A stretch of 64,000 nt of DNA from Citroniella saccharovorans (GCF_035481615.1 NZ_JAYKOT010000003.1:558001-622000), one strand, 5' to 3'; positions 41,173 through 51,044 are shown, counted from the stretch's first letter. The notes: generated by a model not told the origin, from the letters alone. Numbers and translations: made by a program.

Positions 41173-41249
41173 TGGTCGGGGTGAGAGGATTCGAACCCCC
41201 GGCCCCATGGTCCCAAACCACGTGCGCTACCAAACTGCGCTACACCCCG
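41173..41249 (-). tRNA. tRNA-Pro (anticodon UGG), second copy
   Basis: Same sequence as the tRNA at 41056-41131 but with a five-base variable loop (GGGCC), the usual length. Encoded CCA is present. The two are separated by 41 bases and are probably co-transcribed, this one first. Confidence 0.96.
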
Positions 41250-41467
41250 AAAAGTGATTACCTATAAAGTATATTGTTTTTACTCGTCTTATGCAAACTT
41301 CGTTTTTATGTAAAAAATGTGAAAATTCCATGTAAAACTTATTATTTCTTATGTTTTCTTTCATTTTCTAACATTTAAAGCCTTATCATTAAATATATAA
41401 ATAATAATTTTTATCTATTTAATAAAAATTTATTTTAGGATTTTTATAAGTTTCTTCTATAATTTGT

Positions 41468-41496
41468 TTGTTAAGATTATCTGTAGGTGGTATAAT
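41468..41496 (+). promoter_or_regulatory. Promoter of the ECF S-component gene
   Basis: TTGTTA at 41468-41473 and TATAAT at 41491-41496, 17-bp spacer. The start near 41503 leaves a short leader. The rest of 41250-41467 shows no gene or obvious riboswitch. Confidence 0.65.
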
Positions 41497-41530
41497 AGAT
41501 TTGCTTTATTTTATCTATTGGAGGAGAAGT

Positions 41531-42034
41531 ATGAATATTAAAAAAATTACTTATTTGGCACTTTCTATTGCCCTTATCTGTGTAGCTACTATGATTATTC
41601 AAATTCCTATTCCTCAAACACATGGTTTTGTGCATTTTGGGGATGGATTTATTTTTTTAGCAGCTGCTATTTTCGGTATTAAAAGTGGAGTTATTGCTGG
41701 GGCAATTGGATCAATGCTTGCAGATATTCTTTCAGGATATTTAGTTTTTGCTCCTGTAACTTTTATAGTTAAGGCTCTTACAGCTTTAGTTTTTGGACTA
41801 TTTACTTATAAAAATGGCAAGCTTGTCGGAAAGAAATCAATTTTAGGATCATTTTTAGGATCTTTAACCATGGTTTTAGGTTATTTTATATACGAAGCTT
41901 TTGTAGTTGGAGTTAAGGCTGCTTTTCTTTCTTCAATTATGAATATGGTTCAAGGTGCATTTGCAATTATTGTTTTTATTATTTTGGGGAAACTTTTTGA
42001 AAAAATTAACCTAAAGAAGATTCTAGATATATAA
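41531..42034 (+). CDS. ECF transporter S component (riboflavin-type family, substrate unknown)
   Basis: The protein has 167 aa with five or six hydrophobic segments. GFVHFGDGFIFLAAAIFG, GAIGSMLADILSGY and FAPVTFIVKALTALVFG are typical of the PF07155 S-component group. Such proteins bind a vitamin or small molecule and dock onto a shared EcfA-A'-T module; no such module is nearby, so it would use the common one. I start at ATG 41531 with GGAGGAG upstream. An in-frame TTG 63 bases earlier lies in the promoter. The substrate cannot be assigned. Confidence 0.85.
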   Translation: MNIKKITYLALSIALICVATMIIQIPIPQTHGFVHFGDGFIFLAAAIFGIKSGVIAGAIGSMLADILSGYLVFAPVTFIVKALTALVFGLFTYKNGKLVGKKSILGSFLGSLTMVLGYFIYEAFVVGVKAAFLSSIMNMVQGAFAIIVFIILGKLFEKINLKKILDI

Positions 42035-42076
42035 AAAGAACTCCCATACCAGATTTTCTGGTTAGGAGTTCTTTTA
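42035..42076. terminator. Bidirectional terminator
   Basis: AAAGAACTCC (42035-42044) pairs with GGAGTTCTTT (42065-42074), with an inner ACCAG/CTGGT stem. It serves the ECF gene and the convergent small gene. Confidence 0.85.
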
Positions 42077-42340
42077 TTTTACATAAAAGTACCATTTACA
42101 AAGATCAACTTCATAGATTAGTCTATAATTTATAGGGCCATGTTCAAGTTTTGAACTGCAATCGTAAATATACATAAGATTGCCATATTTTCTATCTTTA
42201 CTTTTTTGAATAATATCGTCAACAGATATAGTTTTTAAAGATTCAGTCTTATCTTCTTTTATCCTAAATCTAATTGGATAAGGAAGATCACTTATTTTAA
42301 AATATGCTATCATATCAACTTCTTTCATAAGACTTTTCAT
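42074..42340 (-). CDS. Small hypothetical protein
   Basis: The protein has 88 aa and is not recognised. It has no signal peptide or membrane segment and looks like a compact alpha/beta protein: YPIRFRIKED, then a charged helix, then MYIYDC and RLIYEVD strands, ending WYFYVK. Start ATG 42340 has GAAGGGA upstream; a second ATG at residue 5 is also possible. Single gene, convergent with the ECF component. Confidence 0.65.
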   Translation of the reverse strand: MKSLMKEVDMIAYFKISDLPYPIRFRIKEDKTESLKTISVDDIIQKSKDRKYGNLMYIYDCSSKLEHGPINYRLIYEVDLCKWYFYVK

Positions 42341-42548
42341 ATAAATCCCTTCTTTTAAAGTTAAACTAAAATAAATTTTATATATTTATTATACAGAACA
42401 TACGTTCCAAAATCAAGTCCTATATTCCTTTTATTTTTTTATTTTGAGCTAATTGTAAAGAAAATATTTTTATATTTTTTATTTTTATTAATTATGTTTT
42501 TTATTTTAAATGTGGTAAACTTAAATTGATTAATATAGGGAGGTTTTT

Positions 42549-44498
42549 ATGAATAGAAAAGAGCTAACAATAAATACTATAAGATTACTTTCAGCTGAAA
42601 TGATTGAAAAAGCAAAATCAGGTCATCCAGGTTTACCTCTAGGTGCTAGTCCTTCTGCTGTCACTCTTTTTGCTGACGCTTTGAAACATAATCCTAAAGA
42701 TCCAAATTGGTTTGATAGGGACAGGTTTATTTTATCTGCTGGTCATGGTTCAGCCATGCTTTACTCTTTACTTCACGTTTTTGGATATGGACTTTCTAAA
42801 GAGGACTTAATGGATTTTAGACAAATAGATTCACTAACTCCAGGTCATCCAGAGTATGGACATACTGTTGGGGTTGAAGCTACAACTGGTCCTTTAGGTC
42901 AAGGACTTTCTATGGCAGTTGGTATGGCTATAGCTGAAAAACATTTGGGTGCAAAATTTAACAAAAAAGATTTTAATATTATTGATCATTATACTTATGC
43001 TTTAGTTGGCGATGGCTGTCTAATGGAGGGAATTACAAATGAAGCATCTTCTCTAGCTGGTCATTTAGGGCTTTCAAAACTAATTTGCTTATATGACTCC
43101 AACAATATTACTATTGAAGGTGATACTGAAATTGCATTTTCTGAGGATGTAAGAAAGAGATATGAAGCTTTAGGATGGCAAACTCTTTATGTAGAAGATG
43201 GCAATGATACTCATGCAATTTTAGAAAAAATAAATGAAGCTAAAGCTGACAAAGAAAGACCTAGCCTTATAGTAGTTAGAACTAAGATAGGTTATGGAAC
43301 TGGAAAAGAAGGAATGTCTAGTGCTCACGGTGAACCTTTAGGTTTAGATAATATAAATCTTTTAAGAAAAAATTTGAAGTGGGACTATGACCAAGAGTTT
43401 TTTGTTCCAAATGAAGTTACAGAATATATAGAGGAGCTTCAAGAAAAATTTGAGACGGAAGAAAATAAATGGAAAAAACTTTTTGAAGAATATAAAAAGG
43501 TTTATCCAAAAGAAGCAAGTGAGTTAGAAGCTGACATTTGTGGAGATGCAGATGTAAATATTGAAATAGAAAATTCTGAAAAAGCTACAAGAGCTTCTTC
43601 TGGAGATGCTCTTAACTATGTTAAAGATTTACTGCCAAATTTATTTGGGGGAAGTGCCGATCTTGGCCCTTCAAACAAGTCTGTAATGAAGGGAGAAGAA
43701 TATTTTTCAAAGAATAATCCACTTGGAAGGAATTTCCACTTTGGAGTAAGAGAACATGCCATGGCAGCTATTTGTAATGGTATTGCACTTCATGGAGGCC
43801 TTATACCTTACTGCGCAACTTTCCTAATCTTTTCAGACTATTTAAAACCTGCTGCAAGGCTTTCAGCTCTTATGGGACTAAGGGTTATTTATATTCTTAC
43901 TCATGACAGTATAGGTGTTGGGGAAGATGGACCAACTCATCAGCCAATTGAACAGCTTTTAATGCTAAGATCTATTCCTAATATGACTGTTTTTAGACCA
44001 GCTGATTGTCTTGAAACTGCTGCAAGTTGGGAAGCTGCTCTTTCAAATAAGAAGGGACCTACTGCTATTTGCCTAACTAGACAAAAGCTAAAGCCAGTTA
44101 ATTCAAATAAAGAAAATGCAAAACGTGGTGCCTACCCTGTAATAGATGAAAAGGATCCAGATATTATTTTACTTGCTACAGGATCTGAAGTTAATTTATG
44201 CGTTGAAGCCGCAAAAGAATTAAAGGGAAAATATAAGATAAAGGTTGTTTCTATGCCTTCTAGGGAAGTTTTTGAAAAGCAAGATAAGTCTTACAGAGAA
44301 GAAGTTCTTCCTTCTTCAGTTACTAAGAGATTAGTTGTTGAAGCTGCAAGTCCAATTGGTTGGGAAGGCTATATGAAAGAAGGAAAGATACTTGCTATGA
44401 GGTCATTTGGTGCATCTGCTAAGGCAAGCGATCTTATGCTTAAGTTTGGATTTACTAAAGAAAATGTAATAAAACTTGTTGAGGAAATTTTAAGATAA
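42549..44498 (+). CDS. tkt: Transketolase
   Basis: This 649-aa thiamine-diphosphate enzyme links pentose phosphates to glycolysis. The N-terminal domain has GHPGLPLGAS and the ThDP motif GDGCLMEGITNEA (about 155-185). The central domain has GGSADLGPSNKS and FGVREHAMAAICNG (about 370-410), and GVGEDGPTHQPIEQL. Full length. GGGAGG lies 5 bases before ATG 42549. Its stop overlaps the SRAP gene start (TAATG), so the two are translationally coupled. Confidence 0.97.
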   Translation: MNRKELTINTIRLLSAEMIEKAKSGHPGLPLGASPSAVTLFADALKHNPKDPNWFDRDRFILSAGHGSAMLYSLLHVFGYGLSKEDLMDFRQIDSLTPGHPEYGHTVGVEATTGPLGQGLSMAVGMAIAEKHLGAKFNKKDFNIIDHYTYALVGDGCLMEGITNEASSLAGHLGLSKLICLYDSNNITIEGDTEIAFSEDVRKRYEALGWQTLYVEDGNDTHAILEKINEAKADKERPSLIVVRTKIGYGTGKEGMSSAHGEPLGLDNINLLRKNLKWDYDQEFFVPNEVTEYIEELQEKFETEENKWKKLFEEYKKVYPKEASELEADICGDADVNIEIENSEKATRASSGDALNYVKDLLPNLFGGSADLGPSNKSVMKGEEYFSKNNPLGRNFHFGVREHAMAAICNGIALHGGLIPYCATFLIFSDYLKPAARLSALMGLRVIYILTHDSIGVGEDGPTHQPIEQLLMLRSIPNMTVFRPADCLETAASWEAALSNKKGPTAICLTRQKLKPVNSNKENAKRGAYPVIDEKDPDIILLATGSEVNLCVEAAKELKGKYKIKVVSMPSREVFEKQDKSYREEVLPSSVTKRLVVEAASPIGWEGYMKEGKILAMRSFGASAKASDLMLKFGFTKENVIKLVEEILR

Positions 44499-45064
44499 TG
44501 TGTGGAAGATATGGCCTTGATATATCTTTTAAAAAAATTCTAAATTTTTATGGCTTAGATTATGCTGACTTAGATTTTTCTAAAGAAAAGGAGATTTTTC
44601 CAAGCAGCAATAATCTTATATTTGACGGGTCAAAACTTTTTTATGCAAAGTGGGGGTTTGATGTTTCTTTTTCAAAAAAACCTCTTATAAATGCTAGGGC
44701 TGAAAGTGTAAATGAAAAGATAACTTTTAGTAAGCATTTTAAAAATTCCAGATGCCTTATACCAGCTACTTATTTTTATGAGTGGAAAGACGATGGAAAA
44801 CCTAAAAAAACTAAGTATCTAATAAAAGTAAATGAACTAGATATTTTTTCCTTAGCTGGAATTTTTAGAAAAAATGAAGATAAAATAGAATATTTAATTC
44901 TAACGACCGCTTCAAAAGGCACAATGAAAGATTATCATTCAAGGATGCCAGTTATTTTAGATAGAGAAAATGGGGCTATATTTTTAAATGAAAATAATAT
45001 AAATAAAAATTTACAATTTATAAATTCTGTAAATGATGGTAATTATAAATTTGTTAAGATTTAA
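44498..45064 (+). CDS. SRAP-family DNA-protein crosslink protein (YedK/HMCES-like)
   Basis: The protein has 188 aa. Cys2 follows the initiator Met (MCGRYGL), as the family needs; this cysteine binds abasic sites in single-stranded DNA covalently. Other family motifs are NARAES (about 67-72), CLIPATYFYEW (about 86-96, with the catalytic Glu) and YHSRMPVIL (about 147-155). It is translationally coupled to tkt. It has no metabolic link to the neighbouring glycolytic genes, so the coupling may just give steady expression. Confidence 0.93.
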   Translation: MCGRYGLDISFKKILNFYGLDYADLDFSKEKEIFPSSNNLIFDGSKLFYAKWGFDVSFSKKPLINARAESVNEKITFSKHFKNSRCLIPATYFYEWKDDGKPKKTKYLIKVNELDIFSLAGIFRKNEDKIEYLILTTASKGTMKDYHSRMPVILDRENGAIFLNENNINKNLQFINSVNDGNYKFVKI

Positions 45065-45169
45065 TTTAAGACGATTTTACTTTAATCTAGATACTAGAGT
45101 TTTTCCTATAAAATAGGGTATAATAGATATGTAAATAAATCAAAATAAACTTTTAGGAGGAGATAATTA

Positions 45170-46171
45170 ATGAAAGTTGCTATTAGTGGATTTGGAAGAA
45201 TCGGAAGAGATGTAGCTAGAATTATTTTTGAAGAAAAAATTGAAGACTTGGAGCTTGTAGCTATTAATATTACTGGTAAACCAGAACAAGAAGCTCTATT
45301 ATTTAAGTATGATTCACTTTATGGAAAATTTGATGGTGAAATTGAATTAAAAGATGACTATTTTATAATCAACGGCAAGAAGGTTAAATTAGTTTCTGAT
45401 AGAGATCCAGCTAATCTTCCTTGGAAAGAACTTGGAGTAGATTTAGTTATTGATTCAACTGGTGCATTTAAAGATCATGAAGGACTTTCTAAACATATCA
45501 AAGCAGGAGCTAAAAAAGTTATTATTACTGCTCCAGCTAAAAATCCAGACAAGACTATTGTTATGGGAGTAAATGAAGAAAAATACAATAAGGATGAAGA
45601 TAATATTATTTCAAATGCTTCATGCACAACTAACTGTCTAGCTCCACTTACTAAGGTTATACTTGAAAAATTTGGAATTGTTAAGGGACTTATGACTACA
45701 GTTCACGCATATACTGGAGATCAAAATATCCATGATAACAAACATAAAAAAGATCCAAGAAGAGCAAGAGCTGCAGCACTTTCAATCGTTCCAACAACTA
45801 CTGGAGCAGCAAAGGCAGTAGCTGAAGTTATACCAGAAGTTAAGGGTAAACTTGACGGATATGCTTTAAGAGTTCCAACTCCTACTGTTTCTATAGTTGA
45901 TGTTACTTTTGAACTTGAAAAAGAAGCAAGTGCAGAAGAAATTAACGCAGCTTTAAAAGAAGCTAGCGAAGGTAAGATGAAGGGAATTTTAGGATTTTCT
46001 GAGGAACCTCTTGTATCAATTGATTTCCAAGGAGATCCACGTTCTTCAATTATAGACCCAGCTTTAACTAAAGTTAATGGAAACATGGCTAAAATTGTAT
46101 CTTGGTATGATAATGAATGGGGATATTCATATAGAGTAGTTGACCTTGCAAGATATATTGCAACAAGATAA
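45170..46171 (+). CDS. gap: Glyceraldehyde-3-phosphate dehydrogenase
   Basis: This 333-aa enzyme oxidises glyceraldehyde 3-phosphate with NAD+. It has the Rossmann start VAISGFGRIGRDVARI and the active-site cysteine in SNASCTTNCLAPL (near residue 154). HAYTGDQN and WYDNEWGYSYRVVDL are intact. GGAGG precedes ATG 45170, and a TATAAT at 45119-45124 may be its -10 box. No cggR regulator precedes it. It opens the run gap-pgk-tpiA-gpmI-eno. Confidence 0.97.
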   Translation: MKVAISGFGRIGRDVARIIFEEKIEDLELVAINITGKPEQEALLFKYDSLYGKFDGEIELKDDYFIINGKKVKLVSDRDPANLPWKELGVDLVIDSTGAFKDHEGLSKHIKAGAKKVIITAPAKNPDKTIVMGVNEEKYNKDEDNIISNASCTTNCLAPLTKVILEKFGIVKGLMTTVHAYTGDQNIHDNKHKKDPRRARAAALSIVPTTTGAAKAVAEVIPEVKGKLDGYALRVPTPTVSIVDVTFELEKEASAEEINAALKEASEGKMKGILGFSEEPLVSIDFQGDPRSSIIDPALTKVNGNMAKIVSWYDNEWGYSYRVVDLARYIATR

Positions 46172-46179
46172 TAAATTTA

Positions 46180-46214
46180 AAAGCCTAGCTTTCTTATAGC
46201 TAGGCTTTATTTTT
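46180..46214 (+). terminator. Terminator between gap and pgk
   Basis: AAAGCCTAGCT (46180-46190) and AGCTAGGCTTT (46198-46208) form an 11-bp stem followed by a T-rich tract. pgk starts only 17 bases later, so it probably acts as a partial terminator setting a higher gap level. Confidence 0.8.
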
Positions 46215-46230
46215 ACTAGGAGGATTATAT

Positions 46231-47431
46231 ATGCTTAATAAAAAAACTGTTGAAGATTTAGAGCTTAATGGGAAAAAAGTTTTAGTTAGGGTTGACTTTA
46301 ACGTTCCTATGACAAAAACTGAACCATATAAAGTTACCGATAATAAAAGAATTGTTTCAAGTCTAAAAACTATTAATTATCTTTTAGAAAAGGGAGCTAC
46401 AGTTGTTCTAATGAGTCACCTTGGAAGACCTAAGGGAGAAGCAAATAAAAAATATTCATTAGAGCCTGTTTGTAAGGAACTTGAAAAACTTTTAAATAGA
46501 GAAGTTAAATTTTTAGATTCAGATCTTGTTATAGATGATATTATAAAAGAAAAAATAAAAAATCTAGAAAATAATTCAATAGCTCTTCTACAAAATACAA
46601 GATTTAGAAAAGAAGAAGAAAAAAATGATGAAAATTTTGCTAAGGATTTAGCTGAAGGATTTGATTATTATGTAAATGATGCATTTGGAACAAGCCATAG
46701 GGCACACGCTTCAAATGTTGGTGTTTCTAAATATTTAGATTCAGCTATTGGATTTTTAATTGAAAAAGAAATAGGAATTATGGGTAAAGCTTTAGAAGAT
46801 CCTGAAAGACCATTTTTAGCTATTTTAGGTGGAGCAAAGGTTTCAGATAAAATAAGTGTAATTGAGTCCTTACTAGAAAAAGTTGACTCTATAATTATTG
46901 GTGGAGCTATGGCATTTACATTCTTAAAGTCTAAGGGATATGAAGTTGGAAAATCTTTAGTTGAAGAAGATAAGATAGGCGTTGCTAAAGATATTCTAAA
47001 AAAGGCAGAAGAGAAAAAATGTTAACCTTTATCTTCCAATAGATTTTATAGTATCAGAATCTATTGAAAACGATAAGGATGTTGAAGTTTTTGATGCTAG
47101 AGAAATCCCTGGAGATAAAATGGGCCTTGATATAGGACCTAAGTCTATCGAAGAATTTTCAAATGTTATAAGAAAAAGTAAAACTATAGTATGGAATGGA
47201 CCTATGGGAGTTTTTGAAGTAGAAGCTTTTAGCAAGGGTACTTTTGCTCTAGCGAGAGCTCTTAAAGAATCAGGTGGGGTAACTATAGTTGGTGGAGGAG
47301 ACTCTGCTTCTGCTATTGAAAAATCAGGATATGAAGACTATATAACCCACGTTTCAACAGGTGGAGGAGCCAGCTTAGAATTTTTGGAAGGTAAAGAGCT
47401 TCCTGGCATAGCTGCAATTCAAGATAAATAA
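46231..47431 (+). CDS. pgk: Phosphoglycerate kinase (one frameshift)
   Basis: Read across one shift this is a full-length enzyme of about 400 aa. N-terminal domain: VRVDFNVPM and LMSHLGRPKGE; then NDAFGTSHRAHAS and LGGAKVSDKI. C-terminal nucleotide-binding part: WNGPMGVFE and IVGGGDSASAI. The frame breaks in a 6-A run (47014-47019) after KKAEE; with five A the reading continues KNVNLYLPIDFIVSE, as in the family. The reading-frame gap before the next ATG (47120) contains conserved coding sequence. Pgk is essential for fermentative glycolysis, so a consensus error is likelier than a dead gene. Confidence 0.95.
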
Positions 47432-47452
47432 AAGATTATTTAAGAGGTAGAT

Positions 47453-48199
47453 ATGGAAAGAAGACCAATAATAGCCGGAAATTGGAAGATGAATTTAACT
47501 AACTCAGAATCTATCAAATTTCTGGACCAAATTTTTCAAATGAGTTTAAGTGATAATGTAGAAAAAATTATATATGCACCAAGTTTATTTTTAAAAGATA
47601 TGATAGAAAAGGTAACTACAAGTGGAATTATTGTAGGGGCAGAGAATTGTTATTATGAAGATAAGGGAGCTTATACGGGAGAAATATCCCCACTAATGTT
47701 AAAAGATATAGATTGTTTGGACTGCTTAATAGGTCATTCTGAAAGAAGGGAAATTTTTAAAGAGGATGACAGATTAATTAATAAAAAAATAAAAGCACTT
47801 ATTAAACATGGAATTAGGCCGCTACTATGCGTTGGTGAAAGTAGTAGTGAAAAAGATGCTGGATTAACTAAGGATAAAGTTAAAGTTCAAATAGAAAGTG
47901 CTTTTGAAGGGCTAAGTAGAGATGATTTAAAAGATATTATTATAGCTTATGAACCTATATGGGCAATAGGAACTGGGATTACACCTACTAGCTCTGAAGC
48001 TGAAGAAACTATCAAATATATTAGGGATGTTATCAGAGGAATTCATGGAGATTTAGCTGATAGTATAAGGATTCTTTATGGCGGATCAGTTAAACCTGAT
48101 AATATTGAAAGTTTTATGGCTGAAGAAAATATAGATGGAGCTTTAGTTGGTGGAGCTAGCCTAAATCCAACAAGCTATAGCGCTCTAGTAAATTATTAG
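47453..48199 (+). CDS. tpiA: Triosephosphate isomerase
   Basis: This 248-aa TIM barrel interconverts dihydroxyacetone phosphate and glyceraldehyde 3-phosphate. GNWKMN (Lys13 region), the catalytic-His motif GHSERR, the catalytic-Glu loop AYEPIWAIGTG and the phosphate-binding YGGSVKPDN are intact. It lies 21 bases after pgk and 8 before gpmI, within the same operon. Confidence 0.97.
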   Translation: MERRPIIAGNWKMNLTNSESIKFLDQIFQMSLSDNVEKIIYAPSLFLKDMIEKVTTSGIIVGAENCYYEDKGAYTGEISPLMLKDIDCLDCLIGHSERREIFKEDDRLINKKIKALIKHGIRPLLCVGESSSEKDAGLTKDKVKVQIESAFEGLSRDDLKDIIIAYEPIWAIGTGITPTSSEAEETIKYIRDVIRGIHGDLADSIRILYGGSVKPDNIESFMAEENIDGALVGGASLNPTSYSALVNY

Positions 48200-48207
48200 G
48201 AGTTACA

Positions 48208-49746
48208 ATGCAAAAGGCAATGTTAGTTATATTGGATGGATTTGGAATTGGTAAAGATTATGAGGGAAATTGTATAAGCCTTGCTGATACAAGCACATTC
48301 GATATGTTAGTTAAAAATTACCCTCATACAAGTATAAAAGCTTCTGGGCTCGCAGTTGGCCTTCCAGATGGACAAATGGGAAATTCTGAAGTAGGTCATT
48401 TAAATATTGGAGCCGGTAGGGTAATTTATCAAGATTTTACAAAAATTAATAGGGATATAGAAACTGGAGAGTTTTTTAAAAAAGAAAAATTCTTACAGGC
48501 AATTGAACACGCTAAAAGAAATGGCAGTAAACTTCATCTTATGGGACTTGTGTCTAAAGGTGGAGTTCACTCTCACATGGACCATCTTTTTGCTCTTTTA
48601 GATCTTGCAAAAGAAAAAAACTTCAAAAATATTGTTATTCATGCCTTTTTAGATGGCAGAGATGTACTTCCAAATAGTGGAGCAAATGATATAAAAGAGT
48701 TAGAAGAAAAGATAAATGAATTGGGATTTGCTAAGCTAGCTACTATTTCTGGAAGATATTATGCTATGGACAGGGATAGGAGATATGAGAGAACTAAGAT
48801 GGTTTATGATTTATTAACCATTGGAAGTGATGATTTTAAAGAAGATCCTATAAGCACTATAAAAGATTCATACGATAGGGGAGTTTTTGATGAGTTTGTA
48901 GTTCCTTTTGCCTCATATAATTTAAATGACTACGATTATAGGATTTGTGATAAAGATTCAGTTATTTTCTTTAATTTTAGACCAGATAGGGCAAGACAGC
49001 TTTCCCATGCAATACTTGATGAGGATTTTGATGGTTTTGAAAGAACAAAAATAGTAAAAGATTTATTTTTTGTTTGCATGACTCCTTATGATCCAACTCT
49101 AAAAAATGTTCAAATAGCTTATCCAAAAGAAACTTATAAAAATACACTTGGAGAATATATATCTAAAAAGGGACTTAAGCAACTCAGAATTGCAGAAACT
49201 GAAAAATATGCACACGTGACATTTTTCTTTAATGGCGGAGTAGAAAAAGCAAATGAAGGAGAAGATAGGATATTAATTAATTCTCCAAAGGTTGCAACTT
49301 ACGATTTAAAACCCGAAATGAGTGCTTATGAAGTAACTGAAAATGTAGTAAAAGAAATGAATAAATCTAAGTATGAACTAATAATTCTTAATTTTGCAAA
49401 CACAGATATGGTTGGTCATACTGGATCTATACCAGCTACTATCAAAGCTGTAGAAACTGTAATGGAGTGTTTAAAGAATATATTAAAGGCGGCAGATGAT
49501 AATGATTATGAGCTTTTAATAACTGCTGATCATGGAAATGCAGAAAGACTAATTGATGAACAAACGGGAGGACCATATACTGCTCATACTACCAATCCTG
49601 TACCTGTTATCTACTATACTAAAAAGAAAGTTAAGTTAAGACAGGGTGGAGCTCTTATGGATTTAGCACCAACATTATTAGATATTATGGGACTTGAAAG
49701 TCCAATTGAATTTGAAGGAAGATCACTAATAGAAAGGAAGAATTAA
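48208..49746 (+). CDS. gpmI: 2,3-bisphosphoglycerate-independent phosphoglycerate mutase
   Basis: This 512-aa Mn2+-dependent enzyme of the alkaline-phosphatase superfamily converts 3-phosphoglycerate to 2-phosphoglycerate. LVILDGFGIG starts the metal site. The phosphorylated serine is in MGNSEVGHLNIGAGR (about 61-75). HSHMDHLFAL, GRDVLPNSG, NFRPDRARQLS and TADHGNAE are all conserved. The stop is one base before the eno start. Confidence 0.97.
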   Translation: MQKAMLVILDGFGIGKDYEGNCISLADTSTFDMLVKNYPHTSIKASGLAVGLPDGQMGNSEVGHLNIGAGRVIYQDFTKINRDIETGEFFKKEKFLQAIEHAKRNGSKLHLMGLVSKGGVHSHMDHLFALLDLAKEKNFKNIVIHAFLDGRDVLPNSGANDIKELEEKINELGFAKLATISGRYYAMDRDRRYERTKMVYDLLTIGSDDFKEDPISTIKDSYDRGVFDEFVVPFASYNLNDYDYRICDKDSVIFFNFRPDRARQLSHAILDEDFDGFERTKIVKDLFFVCMTPYDPTLKNVQIAYPKETYKNTLGEYISKKGLKQLRIAETEKYAHVTFFFNGGVEKANEGEDRILINSPKVATYDLKPEMSAYEVTENVVKEMNKSKYELIILNFANTDMVGHTGSIPATIKAVETVMECLKNILKAADDNDYELLITADHGNAERLIDEQTGGPYTAHTTNPVPVIYYTKKKVKLRQGGALMDLAPTLLDIMGLESPIEFEGRSLIERKN

Positions 49747-49747
49747 A

Positions 49748-51034
49748 ATGAGTGAAATAATTGATGTAAATGCTCTTGAAGTTTTAGACTCAAGGGGAAA
49801 TCCAACAGTAGAAGTTGAAATACTTTTAGAAAGCGGAGCAAAGGGAAGGGCAATTGTTCCTTCTGGAGCTTCAACTGGAGCTTTTGAAGCTGTAGAATTA
49901 AGAGATGGAGATAAGTCAAGATATCTTGGTAAGGGAGTTGAAAAAGCTGTAGATAATGTAAATACAATTATAGCTGATGAAATTCTTGGACTAGAATCAA
50001 ATGATCAAGTTGGAATAGATAACTTACTAATAAATCTTGATGGTACAGAAAACAAGGGCAAATTAGGAGCTAATGCAATTCTTGGAGTATCTATGGCACT
50101 AGCAAGAGCAAATGCAGATGAACTAGGTCTAGATCTTTATGAGTATATTGGTGGAGTTAATGGAAAAGTTCTTCCAGTTCCAATGATGAATATTTTAAAT
50201 GGTGGAGCACATGCAGATAATAATGTTGATATTCAAGAATTTATGGTAATGCCAGTTGGAGCTAAATCTTTTAAAGAGGCTTTAAGAATGGGATCAGAAA
50301 TTTTTCATAGCTTAAAGTCAGTTCTAAAAGAAAGAGGACATCAAACAGCAGTTGGTGATGAAGGTGGTTTTGCACCAAATCTTAAATCAAATGAAGAAGC
50401 ACTTGAAACAATTGTTGAAGCAATTAGAAAAGCTGGTTACAAAGATGGAGAAGATGTAAAGATAGCTTTAGATGTTGCAGCTACAGAACTTTTCAAGGAT
50501 GGAAAGTATGTATTAGATGGGGAAGGAAAAACTCTTTCAGCTGATGAATTATCTGACTTTTATGAAAAATTAGTAGAAAAATATCCTATAATTTCCATTG
50601 AAGACCCATTTGCAGAAGAAGATTGGGAAGCTTGGGTTAAATTTACTGAAAAATTAGGATCTAAAATTCAAATTGTCGGTGATGATCTTTATGTAACCAA
50701 CACAAAAAGACTTGAAAAAGGAATCCAAAATAAAGCAAGTAATGCTATTCTTATAAAGCTTAATCAAATTGGTACGATTACAGAAACTCTAGATGCAATT
50801 GAAATGGCTAAGAAAGCTGGATTTACAGCTATAGTATCTCATAGGTCTGGAGAAAGTGAAGACTCTACTATAGCAGACCTTGCAGTAGGAGTAAATGCTG
50901 GACAAATTAAAACAGGAGCGCCTTCAAGAACAGATAGAACTGCTAAGTACAATCAGCTTCTAAGGATAGAGAATTCTTTAGATTTTAGGGCAGAGTTCCT
51001 AGGTGAAAAAGCATTTTACAACATTAAAAAATAA
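49748..51034 (+). CDS. eno: Enolase
   Basis: This 428-aa enzyme dehydrates 2-phosphoglycerate to phosphoenolpyruvate. LDSRGNPTVEVE at the N-terminus, VGDEGGFAPNL, SIEDPFAEEDW, GDDLYVTN, the catalytic lysine in LIKLNQIGT and the signature SHRSGESEDSTIADLAVG are complete. It is the last gene of the glycolytic run and is followed by a strong terminator. Confidence 0.98.
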   Translation: MSEIIDVNALEVLDSRGNPTVEVEILLESGAKGRAIVPSGASTGAFEAVELRDGDKSRYLGKGVEKAVDNVNTIIADEILGLESNDQVGIDNLLINLDGTENKGKLGANAILGVSMALARANADELGLDLYEYIGGVNGKVLPVPMMNILNGGAHADNNVDIQEFMVMPVGAKSFKEALRMGSEIFHSLKSVLKERGHQTAVGDEGGFAPNLKSNEEALETIVEAIRKAGYKDGEDVKIALDVAATELFKDGKYVLDGEGKTLSADELSDFYEKLVEKYPIISIEDPFAEEDWEAWVKFTEKLGSKIQIVGDDLYVTNTKRLEKGIQNKASNAILIKLNQIGTITETLDAIEMAKKAGFTAIVSHRSGESEDSTIADLAVGVNAGQIKTGAPSRTDRTAKYNQLLRIENSLDFRAEFLGEKAFYNIKK

Positions 51035-51044
51035 AAAATCAAAT

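Noticed and set aside
41250..41467. Riboswitch upstream of the ECF S component
   Set aside because: No conserved aptamer motif recognised, and the best promoter lies just before the gene, leaving too short a leader.
47014..47019. Programmed ribosomal frameshift in pgk
   Set aside because: No slippery-site plus stimulator structure seen, no known precedent, and five other genes show the same A/T-run error.
47120..47431. Separate gene between pgk and tpiA
   Set aside because: It is the C-terminal half of phosphoglycerate kinase after a one-base shift.
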